NCBI RefSeq assembly: GCF_029873475.1
Contig: NZ_CP123499.1
Span: 806,001 to 870,000 of the forward strand
Reading direction: 5' to 3'
DNA from: Arsenophonus sp. aPb
Lineage (GTDB): Bacteria; Pseudomonadota; Gammaproteobacteria; Enterobacterales; Enterobacteriaceae
Length of the DNA stretch: 64,000 nucleotides
A program made the position numbers and the translations under genes. Positions 18,792 to 28,354 of this stretch are shown one piece after another; the first letter of the stretch is position 1, and each line of letters opens with the position of its first letter. The notes beneath the pieces were generated by a model, which made no database searches, was not told the DNA's origin, and worked only from the letters and a program-made list of their open reading frames with translations.

Positions 18792-18832
18792 ACCGTATGA
18801 AAAAATAGATACTTTCATGCGGTTATTTTTTT
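18792..18832 (+). terminator. Second terminator-like hairpin before the toxin gene
   Basis: CCGTATGAAA pairs with TTTCATGCGG (one G-T wobble) around a short AT-rich loop and is followed by TTATTTTTTT. It isolates the toxin gene from upstream transcription. Confidence 0.75.
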
Positions 18833-18900
18833 ATTACTAATTACTATTCTATAAGCATAATTGTATTTTAAAATAATTAATTGTTTAGACGAGAATATTT

Positions 18901-21900
18901 ATGGAAATAACACCTAGTCGTATTAAAAATATAAATCCTGTCAAATTAGATACGGACAATGAGAGTAATAATAAGCTAAAGGAAGACAAATCAGCAAAAC
19001 AAATATTAGATGAAAAAACGACAGTGCTGATATCGTCAGATGAAGGGGCTGTAATCACTGATCATTTTGAAATGATGAATGCAATGAGTGCTCAGCGCGC
19101 AGAAAATATACGCAATACTCAAGTAAAGAAAACAATTTCAAACGAAATTCTTGTTGATGTTCTCAATTTAATTAATGCTGCTGACAATAATATGAAATAT
19201 CCAAATAACACAGCTGTGATGAATTATTATTTTATAGTAAAAGATAAAATTGCTATAAAGAAACTACAACTAGAAAATTATCAACAGCAATTAACGGTAT
19301 TAAAAACAGATGAACAGAAATATAAAACAGTACAAAATGAAATAATTGGAATTGAAAATGATATTGAAGTTTGTCGTAACGTATTGTTGATAGCTGAAAA
19401 ATCTACTCGTGTTCATCAGCTCAGTAAGCTAGGCTTTTCAATAAATACAATCCCTATTTTTAGATTTATTCAAGCATTAAGCAATATAATCGAGAATAAT
19501 TTTTATTATTCCCTTTCAGCTGATAGTAGTAAATCGTTTGTTTATGGATTAGATAATATTATTAGTTTAATCGATCAAACTGATAAATATGTTTCTGATC
19601 ACTACTTAAATATGCTTGAAGCATTATATGAAAATAAATTAAAAAGTATAGTAAAAACACCGATACATTTTAATAAAGAAGATATTATCCAGCATATAAT
19701 TACCCTCAATGTAGAAGATTGGCAAAATAAAACTGCGGCAGAAAAAGCAGAAGTATATGAAATGATTAATGCAGCAAATAAAATAATAAAAAAACTTAAT
19801 AGCGGCAAATCTACTATTAATCCAGAAATTGAAACATTAAATATTTATGCAATATCTGTTTTAGCATCTATTTATGAAACCGACGCACACGTGTTTGGTA
19901 AATTATCATTAGATGATATTACATCAACTGAGTATGTTTATAGTTATAAAGATCTAAATGGTAGAACTCAAGTTGATACAACCACAATTTATGAATATAT
20001 GTTACGACATATAAAAGAAATTGATTCACCTTTATCAAAAAGAGATCATATTAAACTAAAATTTCCTGCTGAATTTCAACCTGGTTTAATTTATTATCTG
20101 GAAGAAGAGTGTGAAAATATCAAACAGCATTATTTTTTTATTAAAAATTTTCAAAAGCTAGAACAAGAAGTTAATGATATTAATAAGTTAATACCCAGCT
20201 CAGCGCAATATTTAACTGATTTTTTATCTCATCTAGAGGATAAATATCAAGTGGAAAACCTTTCTTTAACAGATGAAGTGAATTATGAAATAACTAGAGT
20301 TGTACCTACTGGTTTAGTTGATTTTGATTCAGTTAGTAAATATAAAAAATTTACAATATATGATATTCTTACTGGTAGAGATAGAAAATATATATCAAAA
20401 GAATTTGGGCTTATTAATTATTCACTATATAGAGACTTCTCATCTAAATATGATAAAAAAATCATCGAAGTAATAGATTCAGTCGATATTCAAACTGATT
20501 ATACTAATAAGATAGAAGTATTAAAAAATAATGCTAATTCGAAAAATAAATTTTATCATTATATCGATACGTTACTTACTGTTTATAATAATAAAAACAA
20601 ACCCTATTATCTTGTCGAAAATTGCCCATCGTTGTTAGTTTATGCACAGCATGAAATAATGGATCGCACCGGAAATGACCCAATTAATTATCAAAACCTG
20701 CATCCTGAGAATACCCCAATTAGTGTGATCTCAATTATTACCGGTCAACGTCTCCAATTTAGTTCATTACGTGATATGAAAAATAAAATAAAAAATAATA
20801 AAGAAATAAGCGATTGGTTTAATTATCACTTTCCGCTTGATTATAAAATAGCTGCTGCAGAATTAAGACTAATAAAGCAGGGTAAGGATTATTCTTATTT
20901 ATATGACAATATATTAGAAAAGTATCTTACTGATATAGATGTATTAGTTTTTTCTCATAGTGAAAATAAAATATTTAATATATTCGAACATATTAAATTA
21001 TTTATATTACCTGCTTTTTTTATGGAACCTGTAGCTGGAATTTTATATGGTAGTTTAATTACTATTTTACCTTTACTTGGCCAGGCTGCTAATAGTGATA
21101 CTGTAGAAGAGCGTAATTATTATTTAAAACAAGCCGCTTTTGCGATGGCTCTCGAAGTCGCGGGTGGGATCTCTCTTGTGGTTTTAAAAAAGATAATTTC
21201 TATGGCAGCGACGCTCTATGCCAAGACTAAATTACCTAAACAAGTATTTGTTGCTCCAAATAATATTATGGATGATTTGTCCCATTATGGAATAAATCGA
21301 ACTGGTACGTCTAGTTTAGCGTTAGGAACGACAAGGATGACGTTGTGGCCACAAAATATTAATATCCTTAATAGTACTAACACTATGAGTTATATAGGAT
21401 TGGCGCCGAGAAATCGCATAAGAGAGGCTATTCGCTCAAATATGCTGGCAGGGACAAAGTATGAAACAGCTGAACTTTATATTGCCGATATATTAAAGCA
21501 AGCAAATATCATTACTGAGCTACAAGAACGCTCATTAATTGAAAATTTAAAGAAGGCAAAATATTATACTGATTTTTTGCGTAATAGTGATTTATTTAAT
21601 GATATACAAAAAATAACCACCATAGATGATCTTTTGCGAATTAAACAAGGACAACTTGTTGTCTTTACCAAAACAGTGGCTAATACAGATTGGCCAGTGC
21701 ATGCAATGGTTAGTGTAGGTAATGGCCGTTTTGCCGGCATAAAAAATAGCCTATTGGATGTTAATTTAGGTGATGGTAAGAAAATTATTACGGCAGAACA
21801 ATTAGGCCAATTTGAAGGCGGTATTTTAAAACATTCCGGTTCATTAGAAGTCGGTGGATTCAATGTCTGGGCTGGTTATCCTAAAGGAGCAAAATATAGC

Positions 21901-23088
21901 TATGGTCAACCAATAGACCAAGTTGCTAAAGATTTAATCTCAGAGCCTATTATAGATTCAGCAAAATGTATTGCTGAGCTATTGGAGCGTTCAGGTGAAT
22001 TATCTACTGAGCAAGCGTTGGTATTTTATGGTGTGGCGAAATCGCTATATTCCTCCAGTAATCATCAAAAAGCGCTACAACGGTTACTCACTAATCAAAA
22101 ACAAATTAATCATTATTCGGAATTGGCGTCGTTGCCTAAAGGTAGCCTAGTTGCTTTTCATGAAAATGATTTTTCTGTTAAGAAATTAATGGTTAGCCTG
22201 GGTGATAGAAAATTTGCCATTAGGCATCCTGATCATTTGGAATTAGCTTTTGTTAGTAATTTTACCCAACTTGTTGATGGTAAATTTGGTCCCTATCAAG
22301 TAACGGCTGGTAAGGTTAACTTATCGTCGATGCGACAAGCGTCATTGTTAGGTAAAGATTCCAATTTTGGTTTACAAGGTAATAAATTACTGATTAGGGC
22401 ACATGGGGCACCATCAATTATTAATTATATGGATTCAATAGAATTTGCCAATGTTGTTAAGGGTTTAATGTTAAGAGCAGAAGATACGATTGATTTACGA
22501 AGCGTCGGCGCTATCGAGTTACAATCATGCTTTGGTGCTTTCGGCAGGTATTCTTCTGGGCAGGTTTTAGCCAATGAATTAGGCAAAAAAGTCACAGCTT
22601 ACCCGCTAGCATACAGTAAAAAGATTGCGCAAAATCCCGAATGGTGGCGGCCATACCCCAAAACGTTTATGCCAGCGAGTGATTTAAATTTCACCCAACA
22701 ATGGCTAATTAATCAGCAACACATGCGCAATCATAATTTTTGGAATGAATTACTTGGTCTATACAAAAAAGTTACCATGACTAATAGTCGCCTTGCCCGA
22801 GCAGTAGAGCATAATAAAGCGGACAGCACTATTGAATCATTGACCCATGATATAGCAAAATTAGTATTAAAAAAAATAAGCGTTGATGATTTCTTACAAT
22901 TGCATGCCGAATATTATAGTGATGGTCTAACAGAGGTTCCGCCAGCGGTGATAAAGTTAGCATTAGAAACTTTATTGGCGAAGGATATACCTAGTAATGA
23001 ACAAAGTTTTGCCGAACAGATAATCGCTGTTTTCTCGTTAAATAGATATTCATTTCAGTTATTAGATAATTATCTCTCTAATATATAA
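18901..23088 (+). CDS. Large toxin-like protein with clan CD (caspase/C80-like) peptidase signature
   Basis: 1395 residues with no signal peptide. Residues about 60-680 are mostly helical. Residues about 690-775 contain Gly/Pro-rich hydrophobic segments (FFMEPVAGILYGSLITILPL, then QAAFAMALEVAGGISLVVL) like the membrane-insertion regions of large bacterial toxins. Two related modules follow (QGQLVVF...HAMVSVGNGRF and KGSLVAF...LMVSLGDRKF). The C-terminal region has a hydrophobic strand ending in HG (NKLLIRAHGAPS) and another ending in SC (AIELQSCFGAFG), the two-part His/Cys signature of clan CD peptidases such as C80. A paralogue starts at 53822. Position next to the T3SS suggests an effector or toxin. 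Function is inferred from motifs only. Confidence 0.7.
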   Translation: MEITPSRIKNINPVKLDTDNESNNKLKEDKSAKQILDEKTTVLISSDEGAVITDHFEMMNAMSAQRAENIRNTQVKKTISNEILVDVLNLINAADNNMKYPNNTAVMNYYFIVKDKIAIKKLQLENYQQQLTVLKTDEQKYKTVQNEIIGIENDIEVCRNVLLIAEKSTRVHQLSKLGFSINTIPIFRFIQALSNIIENNFYYSLSADSSKSFVYGLDNIISLIDQTDKYVSDHYLNMLEALYENKLKSIVKTPIHFNKEDIIQHIITLNVEDWQNKTAAEKAEVYEMINAANKIIKKLNSGKSTINPEIETLNIYAISVLASIYETDAHVFGKLSLDDITSTEYVYSYKDLNGRTQVDTTTIYEYMLRHIKEIDSPLSKRDHIKLKFPAEFQPGLIYYLEEECENIKQHYFFIKNFQKLEQEVNDINKLIPSSAQYLTDFLSHLEDKYQVENLSLTDEVNYEITRVVPTGLVDFDSVSKYKKFTIYDILTGRDRKYISKEFGLINYSLYRDFSSKYDKKIIEVIDSVDIQTDYTNKIEVLKNNANSKNKFYHYIDTLLTVYNNKNKPYYLVENCPSLLVYAQHEIMDRTGNDPINYQNLHPENTPISVISIITGQRLQFSSLRDMKNKIKNNKEISDWFNYHFPLDYKIAAAELRLIKQGKDYSYLYDNILEKYLTDIDVLVFSHSENKIFNIFEHIKLFILPAFFMEPVAGILYGSLITILPLLGQAANSDTVEERNYYLKQAAFAMALEVAGGISLVVLKKIISMAATLYAKTKLPKQVFVAPNNIMDDLSHYGINRTGTSSLALGTTRMTLWPQNINILNSTNTMSYIGLAPRNRIREAIRSNMLAGTKYETAELYIADILKQANIITELQERSLIENLKKAKYYTDFLRNSDLFNDIQKITTIDDLLRIKQGQLVVFTKTVANTDWPVHAMVSVGNGRFAGIKNSLLDVNLGDGKKIITAEQLGQFEGGILKHSGSLEVGGFNVWAGYPKGAKYSYGQPIDQVAKDLISEPIIDSAKCIAELLERSGELSTEQALVFYGVAKSLYSSSNHQKALQRLLTNQKQINHYSELASLPKGSLVAFHENDFSVKKLMVSLGDRKFAIRHPDHLELAFVSNFTQLVDGKFGPYQVTAGKVNLSSMRQASLLGKDSNFGLQGNKLLIRAHGAPSIINYMDSIEFANVVKGLMLRAEDTIDLRSVGAIELQSCFGAFGRYSSGQVLANELGKKVTAYPLAYSKKIAQNPEWWRPYPKTFMPASDLNFTQQWLINQQHMRNHNFWNELLGLYKKVTMTNSRLARAVEHNKADSTIESLTHDIAKLVLKKISVDDFLQLHAEYYSDGLTEVPPAVIKLALETLLAKDIPSNEQSFAEQIIAVFSLNRYSFQLLDNYLSNI

Positions 23089-23173
23089 TGGTCTTAACGT
23101 ATGACAATATTATTAGCCGCTGTAGCGGTAACTGATAATAAATCTGCTTATCGGTAAAATACAGGCTTGATGA

Positions 23174-23204
23174 ATTCTGCTATCCATAACGATGATAGCA
23201 GAAT
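23174..23204 (+). terminator. Perfect hairpin downstream of the toxin gene
   Basis: ATTCTGCTATC and GATAGCAGAAT form an 11-bp perfect stem around a 9-base loop. The following sequence is AT-rich but lacks a long T run, so termination is likely but not certain. Confidence 0.6.
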
Positions 23205-23225
23205 AATTGTCACTATAAAGGTATT

Positions 23226-23252
23226 AAAGGTGTCTGTGTTAAAACACCTTTT
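23226..23252 (+). terminator. Terminator-like hairpin
   Basis: AAAGGTGT pairs with ACACCTTT, followed by T residues. It is a second candidate terminator for the toxin gene. Confidence 0.6.
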
Positions 23253-23632
23253 CGCTTGTAGATCTTAGGGCTTTAATATGGAAATTTTTACCGTTTAATG
23301 CCGGATTTCGCACTTTTGTACTAAAAATCACCGTTGTGCTAGCAATAGGATAAATATCTTATAAATGACAGTGGCAAATTTTGATTTAATTTTTTTAAAA
23401 TATACTTTTATTTTTTTAATTAAATTTTAAATTAAAAATAAACATTAAAATCAGCAAATAAACTTTGCCATATCTTTGTCTATTAATGAAATAGTATTAG
23501 CTTTAATGCCAAATTAAAAACTATCAAAATTATCTTTACTAATTATTTTAATAAGTAACAAAATAACGAAATGACTTTATTGAATTTTTTATTAATTGTG
23601 TTTTGTAAGATATTTATTTTGAGGATAATAAA

Positions 23633-24904
23633 ATGACTAACATAGCATTTAAAACTAGTCGTTGGACTAGAGCTGATGCGCTTAAAGTTTGTATTGATGA
23701 TCCAACAACAACCCAACCACTTATTGATTATAATTTTCCAGTTATGGATGAAACATTGTTTATCTGGGATACCATGCCGCTTAGAACGTTAGATGGAACG
23801 ATTGTTTCGGTTAATGGATGGTCAATCATTTTTACGTTAACGGCTGAAAGACGCCCAGATTTATTTAAATACAAAGATGGTCGGTACGATATAACGAGTG
23901 ATTGGCATGACCGTCACGGCCGTGCTCGTATCTGCTTTTGGTATTCAAGAGATGGCCAAAGTTGGGAATTCGGTGGTCGAGTGATGCAAGAAGGGGTTTC
24001 ACCTACTAGTAGAGAATGGGCTGGAACACCGATTCTTATGAATGATAAAGGTGAAATAGAGTTATATTTTTCCTGTGTAACCCCAGGTGCGTGCATGGCT
24101 AAAGTTTGTGGTCGGGTTGTTACAACGAACAGGGATGTTAGAATGGTCGGTTTTGACGAAGTAATCCAGCTATTCTCGGCGGATGGTTTTTATTATCAGA
24201 CCGAAGAACAAAATCAATACTGGAATTTTCGCGATCCATGGCCTTTTATCGATCCTATCGATGGTAAGCTCTATATGGTTTTTGAAGGCAATGTGGCTGG
24301 TGAACGTGGTACACATATTATTACCAGTGATGATATGGGGGACATTCCGCCTGGATATGAAGAAGTTGGAGGGGCGCGTTTTCAGTGTGGTTGTATTGGA
24401 ATTGCGGTAGCAAAAGACAAATCTGGTGAGAACTGGCAGTTACTTCCTCCATTGCTCACTGCTGTAGGCGTGAATGATCAGACTGAACGGCCACATTATG
24501 TATTTAAAGACGGTAAATATTATTTATTTACCGTCAGTCATCAGTACACCTATGCCGACGGTTTAAATGGCCCTGATGGGGTATATGGTTTTGTCAGTAA
24601 TAAACTGCTCGGACCTTATGAACCATTAAATGGCTCTGGTTTAGTTCTTGGAAATCCATCAGCTCGCCCTTATCAAACTTATTCACATTATGTTATGTCC
24701 AATGGCTTAGTCACATCATTCATTGATAATATTCCCAATCCTAATATCGATGATGGCAAAGGACAATATCGCATTGGTGGCACTGAGGCACCAACGATCC
24801 AAATCAAAATTGAAGGAAACCGTACATTTATGGTGAAAGAATTTGGCTACGGTTATATTCCACCGATGGAAAATGTAGTAGTTAGAAAGAGATGTAGTGG
24901 TTAA
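23633..24904 (+). CDS. lsc: Levansucrase (glycoside hydrolase family 68)
   Basis: 423 residues, the size of the Gram-negative levansucrases of Erwinia, Zymomonas and Pseudomonas. The enzyme splits sucrose and builds levan (beta-2,6-fructan). The nucleophile is Asp46 in FIWDTMPL, the same number as in Erwinia amylovora. EWAGTP, the transition-state Asp at about residue 201 in FRDPWPF, and the acid/base Glu at about 285 in TERPHYVF are all present. There is no N-terminal signal peptide, as in related Gram-negative enzymes exported unconventionally. It stands alone between a terminator pair and a convergent terminator. Confidence 0.95.
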   Translation: MTNIAFKTSRWTRADALKVCIDDPTTTQPLIDYNFPVMDETLFIWDTMPLRTLDGTIVSVNGWSIIFTLTAERRPDLFKYKDGRYDITSDWHDRHGRARICFWYSRDGQSWEFGGRVMQEGVSPTSREWAGTPILMNDKGEIELYFSCVTPGACMAKVCGRVVTTNRDVRMVGFDEVIQLFSADGFYYQTEEQNQYWNFRDPWPFIDPIDGKLYMVFEGNVAGERGTHIITSDDMGDIPPGYEEVGGARFQCGCIGIAVAKDKSGENWQLLPPLLTAVGVNDQTERPHYVFKDGKYYLFTVSHQYTYADGLNGPDGVYGFVSNKLLGPYEPLNGSGLVLGNPSARPYQTYSHYVMSNGLVTSFIDNIPNPNIDDGKGQYRIGGTEAPTIQIKIEGNRTFMVKEFGYGYIPPMENVVVRKRCSG

Positions 24905-25443
24905 CTAGTTTTAGTTGCTAAATCTATTTTAAATTTTGCCCAGATGAATAGTAATTTAAGAATCGTATTTGCTGGCTAATTTGATATTTTCTGTTCTTTA
25001 ATCTATTAGTTTCAAATTATGGCTGGAAAATTAACCTATAACATTTAGTTGTTGCTTTTGTACGGCTATTAACTCATATCGATTAGTCAGTAAGAGAGAT
25101 AAAATTAATTTGATAGATAATCCAGCATTGATATAAAAGATTTTCACCTAATATTCATTGAGAAATAAACGTTTATTTGATTTATAAGAAATGAATACAT
25201 TATTTATTTTCAAGTAATTAATCTAATTGATTTTATGATGAATATTGAAAATGTTAATGAAAATTATTAAAGATTAATCATATTATTGATTGTTTAATTT
25301 AGATTTCTATTGGAATATTTAATTGTCAGATGTTAATTAATTTAAGCATTTTTTATTCGCTTTGATTTAGTATGATTAGCATTCTCCTCTGTTTAAAGGA
25401 GAATGCTAAATTTTAAAATTGTGATAATTTTAATTTTGTAATA
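24905..25443. other. AT-rich intergenic region between convergent genes
   Basis: 539 bases between levansucrase (+) and the MFS gene (-). No ORF is visible. The only distinct element is the strong inverted repeat at 25377-25409, annotated separately. Confidence 0.6.
25377..25409. terminator. Bidirectional terminator
   Basis: TTAGCATTCTCCT and AGGAGAATGCTAA form a 13-bp perfect stem around a 7-base loop, with A/T-rich flanks on both sides. It lies between convergent genes and can serve both. Confidence 0.85.
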
Positions 25444-26589
25444 TTAAGTGAGTTTTATCAACCGCAGACAAAAAATTAAAGCGGTAGACATTAATGTCAC
25501 GCAAACAAAAGCTGCTGGTAGGGTGAACATATGGGCAATACCGCCAATCAAAGCAGGTCCAAGTAAAATACCAGAATAACCTAGCGTTGACACTGCGGCT
25601 ACGGCTAATGCTTCAGGCATTGCGGTTTGCTTTCCTGAGACAGTAAATAGCATAGGTGCAATATTTGATAATCCAAGACCTATTAGCATAAAGGCTATTG
25701 CTAATGTCCATAATGGACCATTGGCTACCAAAATAGCAAAACCAAATACTGCCATAAAGCTACCATTAATAAATACCCGTTGAGCCCCCCATTGGCTAAT
25801 TGCTTTATCGCCAAAGATGCGGCCAAGCGTCATCATGATGGCAAATAATGTATAGCCTAGCCCGGCATGGTTAGGAGCAATATTCTGTTGACTGAGGAGT
25901 AAAATACCACTCCAGTCGAGCATTGAACCTTCCATGATATAAGCGATACAGCATAATAATCCCAAGATAATCACACTACCTTTTGGTAGGACAAAAAAAG
26001 GCGTGTCATTAGAGGTAGTATAATTTGTTAGGCCGTTCCAGGTTGATATCATTAATAAACATATAAATAATATAACTAATATAATTACTTGTAATGGTGT
26101 AGCGCCTAATGTTAATAACAAGCTAACAATGCCAGCGCCAGCAAATCCTCCTAAGCTAAATAGTGCATGAAAACCTGACATTATTGGTTTTTGTGCTTGT
26201 TTTTCGGTCATCACCGCATGAATATTAACGACAACATCCATTGCACCAATACCCGCACCAAACAAAAATAGTGTGATTGCTAATGGTAAAACCGTTTCTA
26301 TTGAAACGAGTGCTGGTAATGTTACCAGCACTAATATTGTCGCTAGAGTAAATATTCGCCGGCATCCAAAACGAGCTGCTAGCATCCCAGATAATGGCAT
26401 CATTAATAAAGAGCCCACACCAAAAGCCAGTAGTATCGCCCCCATGGTGCCATTTTCTACCTGTAGTCGTTGCTTAGCTAAAGGTATTAATGGTGCCCAG
26501 CTTGCCAAACTAAAGCCAGCAATAAAAAATGCTTTACGAGTTGCAATAATAGGCAAGTGCATAGCTCTCACGATATTTATTTCAGACAC
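25444..26589 (-). CDS. MFS transporter (YbjJ-like)
   Basis: 381 residues with about 12 predicted membrane helices. The N-terminal pattern SWAPLIPLAKQRL, then GVGSLLMMPLSGMLAARFGC and GAGIGAMDVVVNIHAV, resembles E. coli YbjJ-type major facilitator proteins. The substrate is unknown. It is the last gene of a minus-strand run with a HAD phosphatase, a Zn-dehydrogenase and an aminotransferase, which suggests export (or uptake) of that pathway's product. Confidence 0.88.
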   Translation of the reverse strand: MSEINIVRAMHLPIIATRKAFFIAGFSLASWAPLIPLAKQRLQVENGTMGAILLAFGVGSLLMMPLSGMLAARFGCRRIFTLATILVLVTLPALVSIETVLPLAITLFLFGAGIGAMDVVVNIHAVMTEKQAQKPIMSGFHALFSLGGFAGAGIVSLLLTLGATPLQVIILVILFICLLMISTWNGLTNYTTSNDTPFFVLPKGSVIILGLLCCIAYIMEGSMLDWSGILLLSQQNIAPNHAGLGYTLFAIMMTLGRIFGDKAISQWGAQRVFINGSFMAVFGFAILVANGPLWTLAIAFMLIGLGLSNIAPMLFTVSGKQTAMPEALAVAAVSTLGYSGILLGPALIGGIAHMFTLPAAFVCVTLMSTALIFCLRLIKLT

Positions 26590-26642
26590 AACGAGTTCCT
26601 CGACAGCGAACAGATATCTTAAAAAGTGATTGAAAATTAGTT

Positions 26643-27272
26643 TTAATTTTTCAGCTTGGCAAAATCCACTATCTCATCGAGATGGTTAATGATTGCAGTG
26701 GCTTGATGATAACATTGCTGACTAGATAACTTATGCGGCCAGGCATATATCTTACGAAGACCGGCATCATAAGCTGAACTGATACCTAAATCTGTATCTT
26801 CAATAACGATGGTGTTATTGATGTTAGCTTTTAGTTGAGTCATCATCGTGAGATAGGGTTCTGGATGAGGTTTGGTACATTTAACATCATTACCCGCAAT
26901 CAATTTAATAGGGGTCAATAGTTCAAGTAAATTTATGTTTGCTAAACATACATCGCGTGGTGCCGTAGAAACGAATCCAAATGGAATATGTCGTTGTTCC
27001 AGTAAATTAATTAAATCAGTGACCCCCGGTCGCAAATATTTTTTAGCTAATTTAGCTTTATAGGTTTCAATTATTTGAGCGGAAACCGATGGTTGCTGTT
27101 CTGGTGGGATACCAATATATGATAAGGTTTCCTCTATACTTAGCCCAATTAATTGTTGTGCTGCAATATACTGAGTTTGCTCAGTTACCACTGTGCGTAG
27201 AACATCAAAATGTAATTGTTCGCTATCAACAATAACACCGTCTATATCAAAAATAACCGTCAGTTTATCCAT
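26643..27272 (-). CDS. HAD-family phosphatase (beta-phosphoglucomutase-like)
   Basis: 209 residues. HAD motif I is VIFDIDGVIVDSE with the nucleophile Asp at residue 9 and the acid/base Asp at 11. Motif II is FVSTAP, the motif III lysine is in KCTKPHPEPYL, and motif IV is VIEDTDLGISSAYDAG. The helical cap between motifs I and II places it in the phosphoglycolate/2-deoxyglucose-6-phosphate phosphatase group. The substrate cannot be told from sequence. It lies 20 bases after the dehydrogenase gene. Confidence 0.9.
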   Translation of the reverse strand: MDKLTVIFDIDGVIVDSEQLHFDVLRTVVTEQTQYIAAQQLIGLSIEETLSYIGIPPEQQPSVSAQIIETYKAKLAKKYLRPGVTDLINLLEQRHIPFGFVSTAPRDVCLANINLLELLTPIKLIAGNDVKCTKPHPEPYLTMMTQLKANINNTIVIEDTDLGISSAYDAGLRKIYAWPHKLSSQQCYHQATAIINHLDEIVDFAKLKN

Positions 27273-27292
27273 TTTACTATTCTGCTTATCAG

Positions 27293-28354
27293 CTAATTAA
27301 TATTAGATAGTCGTAGTAGTACTTTGCAGTTGGGCGCTTCAAGTGGAGCCATCGTTTTGTTATTAATATCGCAGCCAACGGTACGAAAAGCGGATAGATA
27401 ATCGGAAAAATTGAATGTATGGCTTATTAATTTTTCTGCCGGGATTTGTTTGTCGCGGATCATCGCATAAGCACGTTCGAAACTATTATTTAGCGAATCA
27501 ATTGAACCTATGATTGATAAACTTTTATCAGCGATTTTTAGTACGTCTAGCGTTGCTTTTTTATCCTTCAAGGCAACATTCAGTAATTTACCACCTGGGG
27601 CCAGATGAGAAATGAGTAATTCGGTAATTTGGCCGGTGGTATCAATACATAAATCTATTTGACTATTACTTGTACCATACTCTTGTTCTATTGCTGACTG
27701 AAAATCATGATAAATTTTACTATTGGGTGGTAAATTTTTACTGGCAAACTGATAACGATGGGAATTTTTTTCAACAATAAATGCATTTACACCTCGTTGA
27801 TGAAGTACCCACAAATAGAGCATTCCCATTGGGCCTGCACCGATTACCGCAGCACGAATATTAGTATGGGTAATGGCTAGTTTATCGACTCCGGTAATGG
27901 TACAACTCAAGGGTTCAGTGAGTGAGGCTGCCTCCATACTAACATGCTCGTCTAACTTAATTAAAAAAGCTTCTTTAGCTCGATATTGATTAGCAAAAGC
28001 GCCATCATAAGAAACACCGGCTTCAGTCCCCATTTTCATTTCACAATGATTAGGATTACCAGTTAAACACATCCGACATTTTTGGCAGGCATAAGTTGGA
28101 TTGATAACAACCCGATCGCCAACTTTAAATTTAGTGACATTCTTACCAATTTCAGTTACTACGCCACTGGCCTCATGACCGAGTGTGGTTCCCGCTATCG
28201 CAACCGGATAGTTATCATTAATAATACCGATATCTGTCCCACAAACGCCACATACTGCGATATTAACAATCACATCATCAGCCTCTTGGCAGTGAAGAGC
28301 AGGAGTTTCATGGATATTGATTTGCCAAGCTTGTGAATATTTGAGTGCCTTCAT
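27293..28354 (-). CDS. Zinc-dependent alcohol/polyol dehydrogenase (MDR family)
   Basis: 353 residues. Catalytic zinc ligands are in CGVCGTD and GHEASG. The structural zinc site is the four-Cys segment CQKCRMCLTGNPNHC. The nucleotide fold has the variant GAGPMG. It belongs with threonine/sorbitol/inosamine-type medium-chain dehydrogenases. Its start overlaps the aminotransferase stop by 4 bases, so the pair is translationally coupled; an oxidation followed by transamination of an alcohol, or the reverse, would fit. Confidence 0.9.
   Translation of the reverse strand: MKALKYSQAWQINIHETPALHCQEADDVIVNIAVCGVCGTDIGIINDNYPVAIAGTTLGHEASGVVTEIGKNVTKFKVGDRVVINPTYACQKCRMCLTGNPNHCEMKMGTEAGVSYDGAFANQYRAKEAFLIKLDEHVSMEAASLTEPLSCTITGVDKLAITHTNIRAAVIGAGPMGMLYLWVLHQRGVNAFIVEKNSHRYQFASKNLPPNSKIYHDFQSAIEQEYGTSNSQIDLCIDTTGQITELLISHLAPGGKLLNVALKDKKATLDVLKIADKSLSIIGSIDSLNNSFERAYAMIRDKQIPAEKLISHTFNFSDYLSAFRTVGCDINNKTMAPLEAPNCKVLLRLSNIN

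Larger units (their letters stand above)
18520..18900 (+). other. Intergenic region with two terminator-like hairpins
   Basis: The 381 bases between the Xre gene and the large toxin gene hold no plausible ORF. Two hairpins followed by T-rich runs are annotated separately. The stretch from about 18833 to 18900 is AT-rich and probably contains the promoter of the toxin gene, but no clear -35/-10 pair can be chosen by eye. Confidence 0.6.
23089..23632 (+). other. Intergenic region with two hairpins and levansucrase leader
   Basis: 544 bases without a plausible ORF. Two hairpins (23174-23204 and 23226-23252) close the toxin gene. From about 23260 to 23632 the sequence is very AT-rich and ends with GAGGA before the levansucrase ATG. 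It probably holds that gene's promoter; no operator was recognised. Confidence 0.6.

Noticed and set aside
24183..24410. Plus-strand 75-residue frame inside levansucrase
   Set aside because: Out-of-frame overlap with the active-site region of a well-supported enzyme gene.
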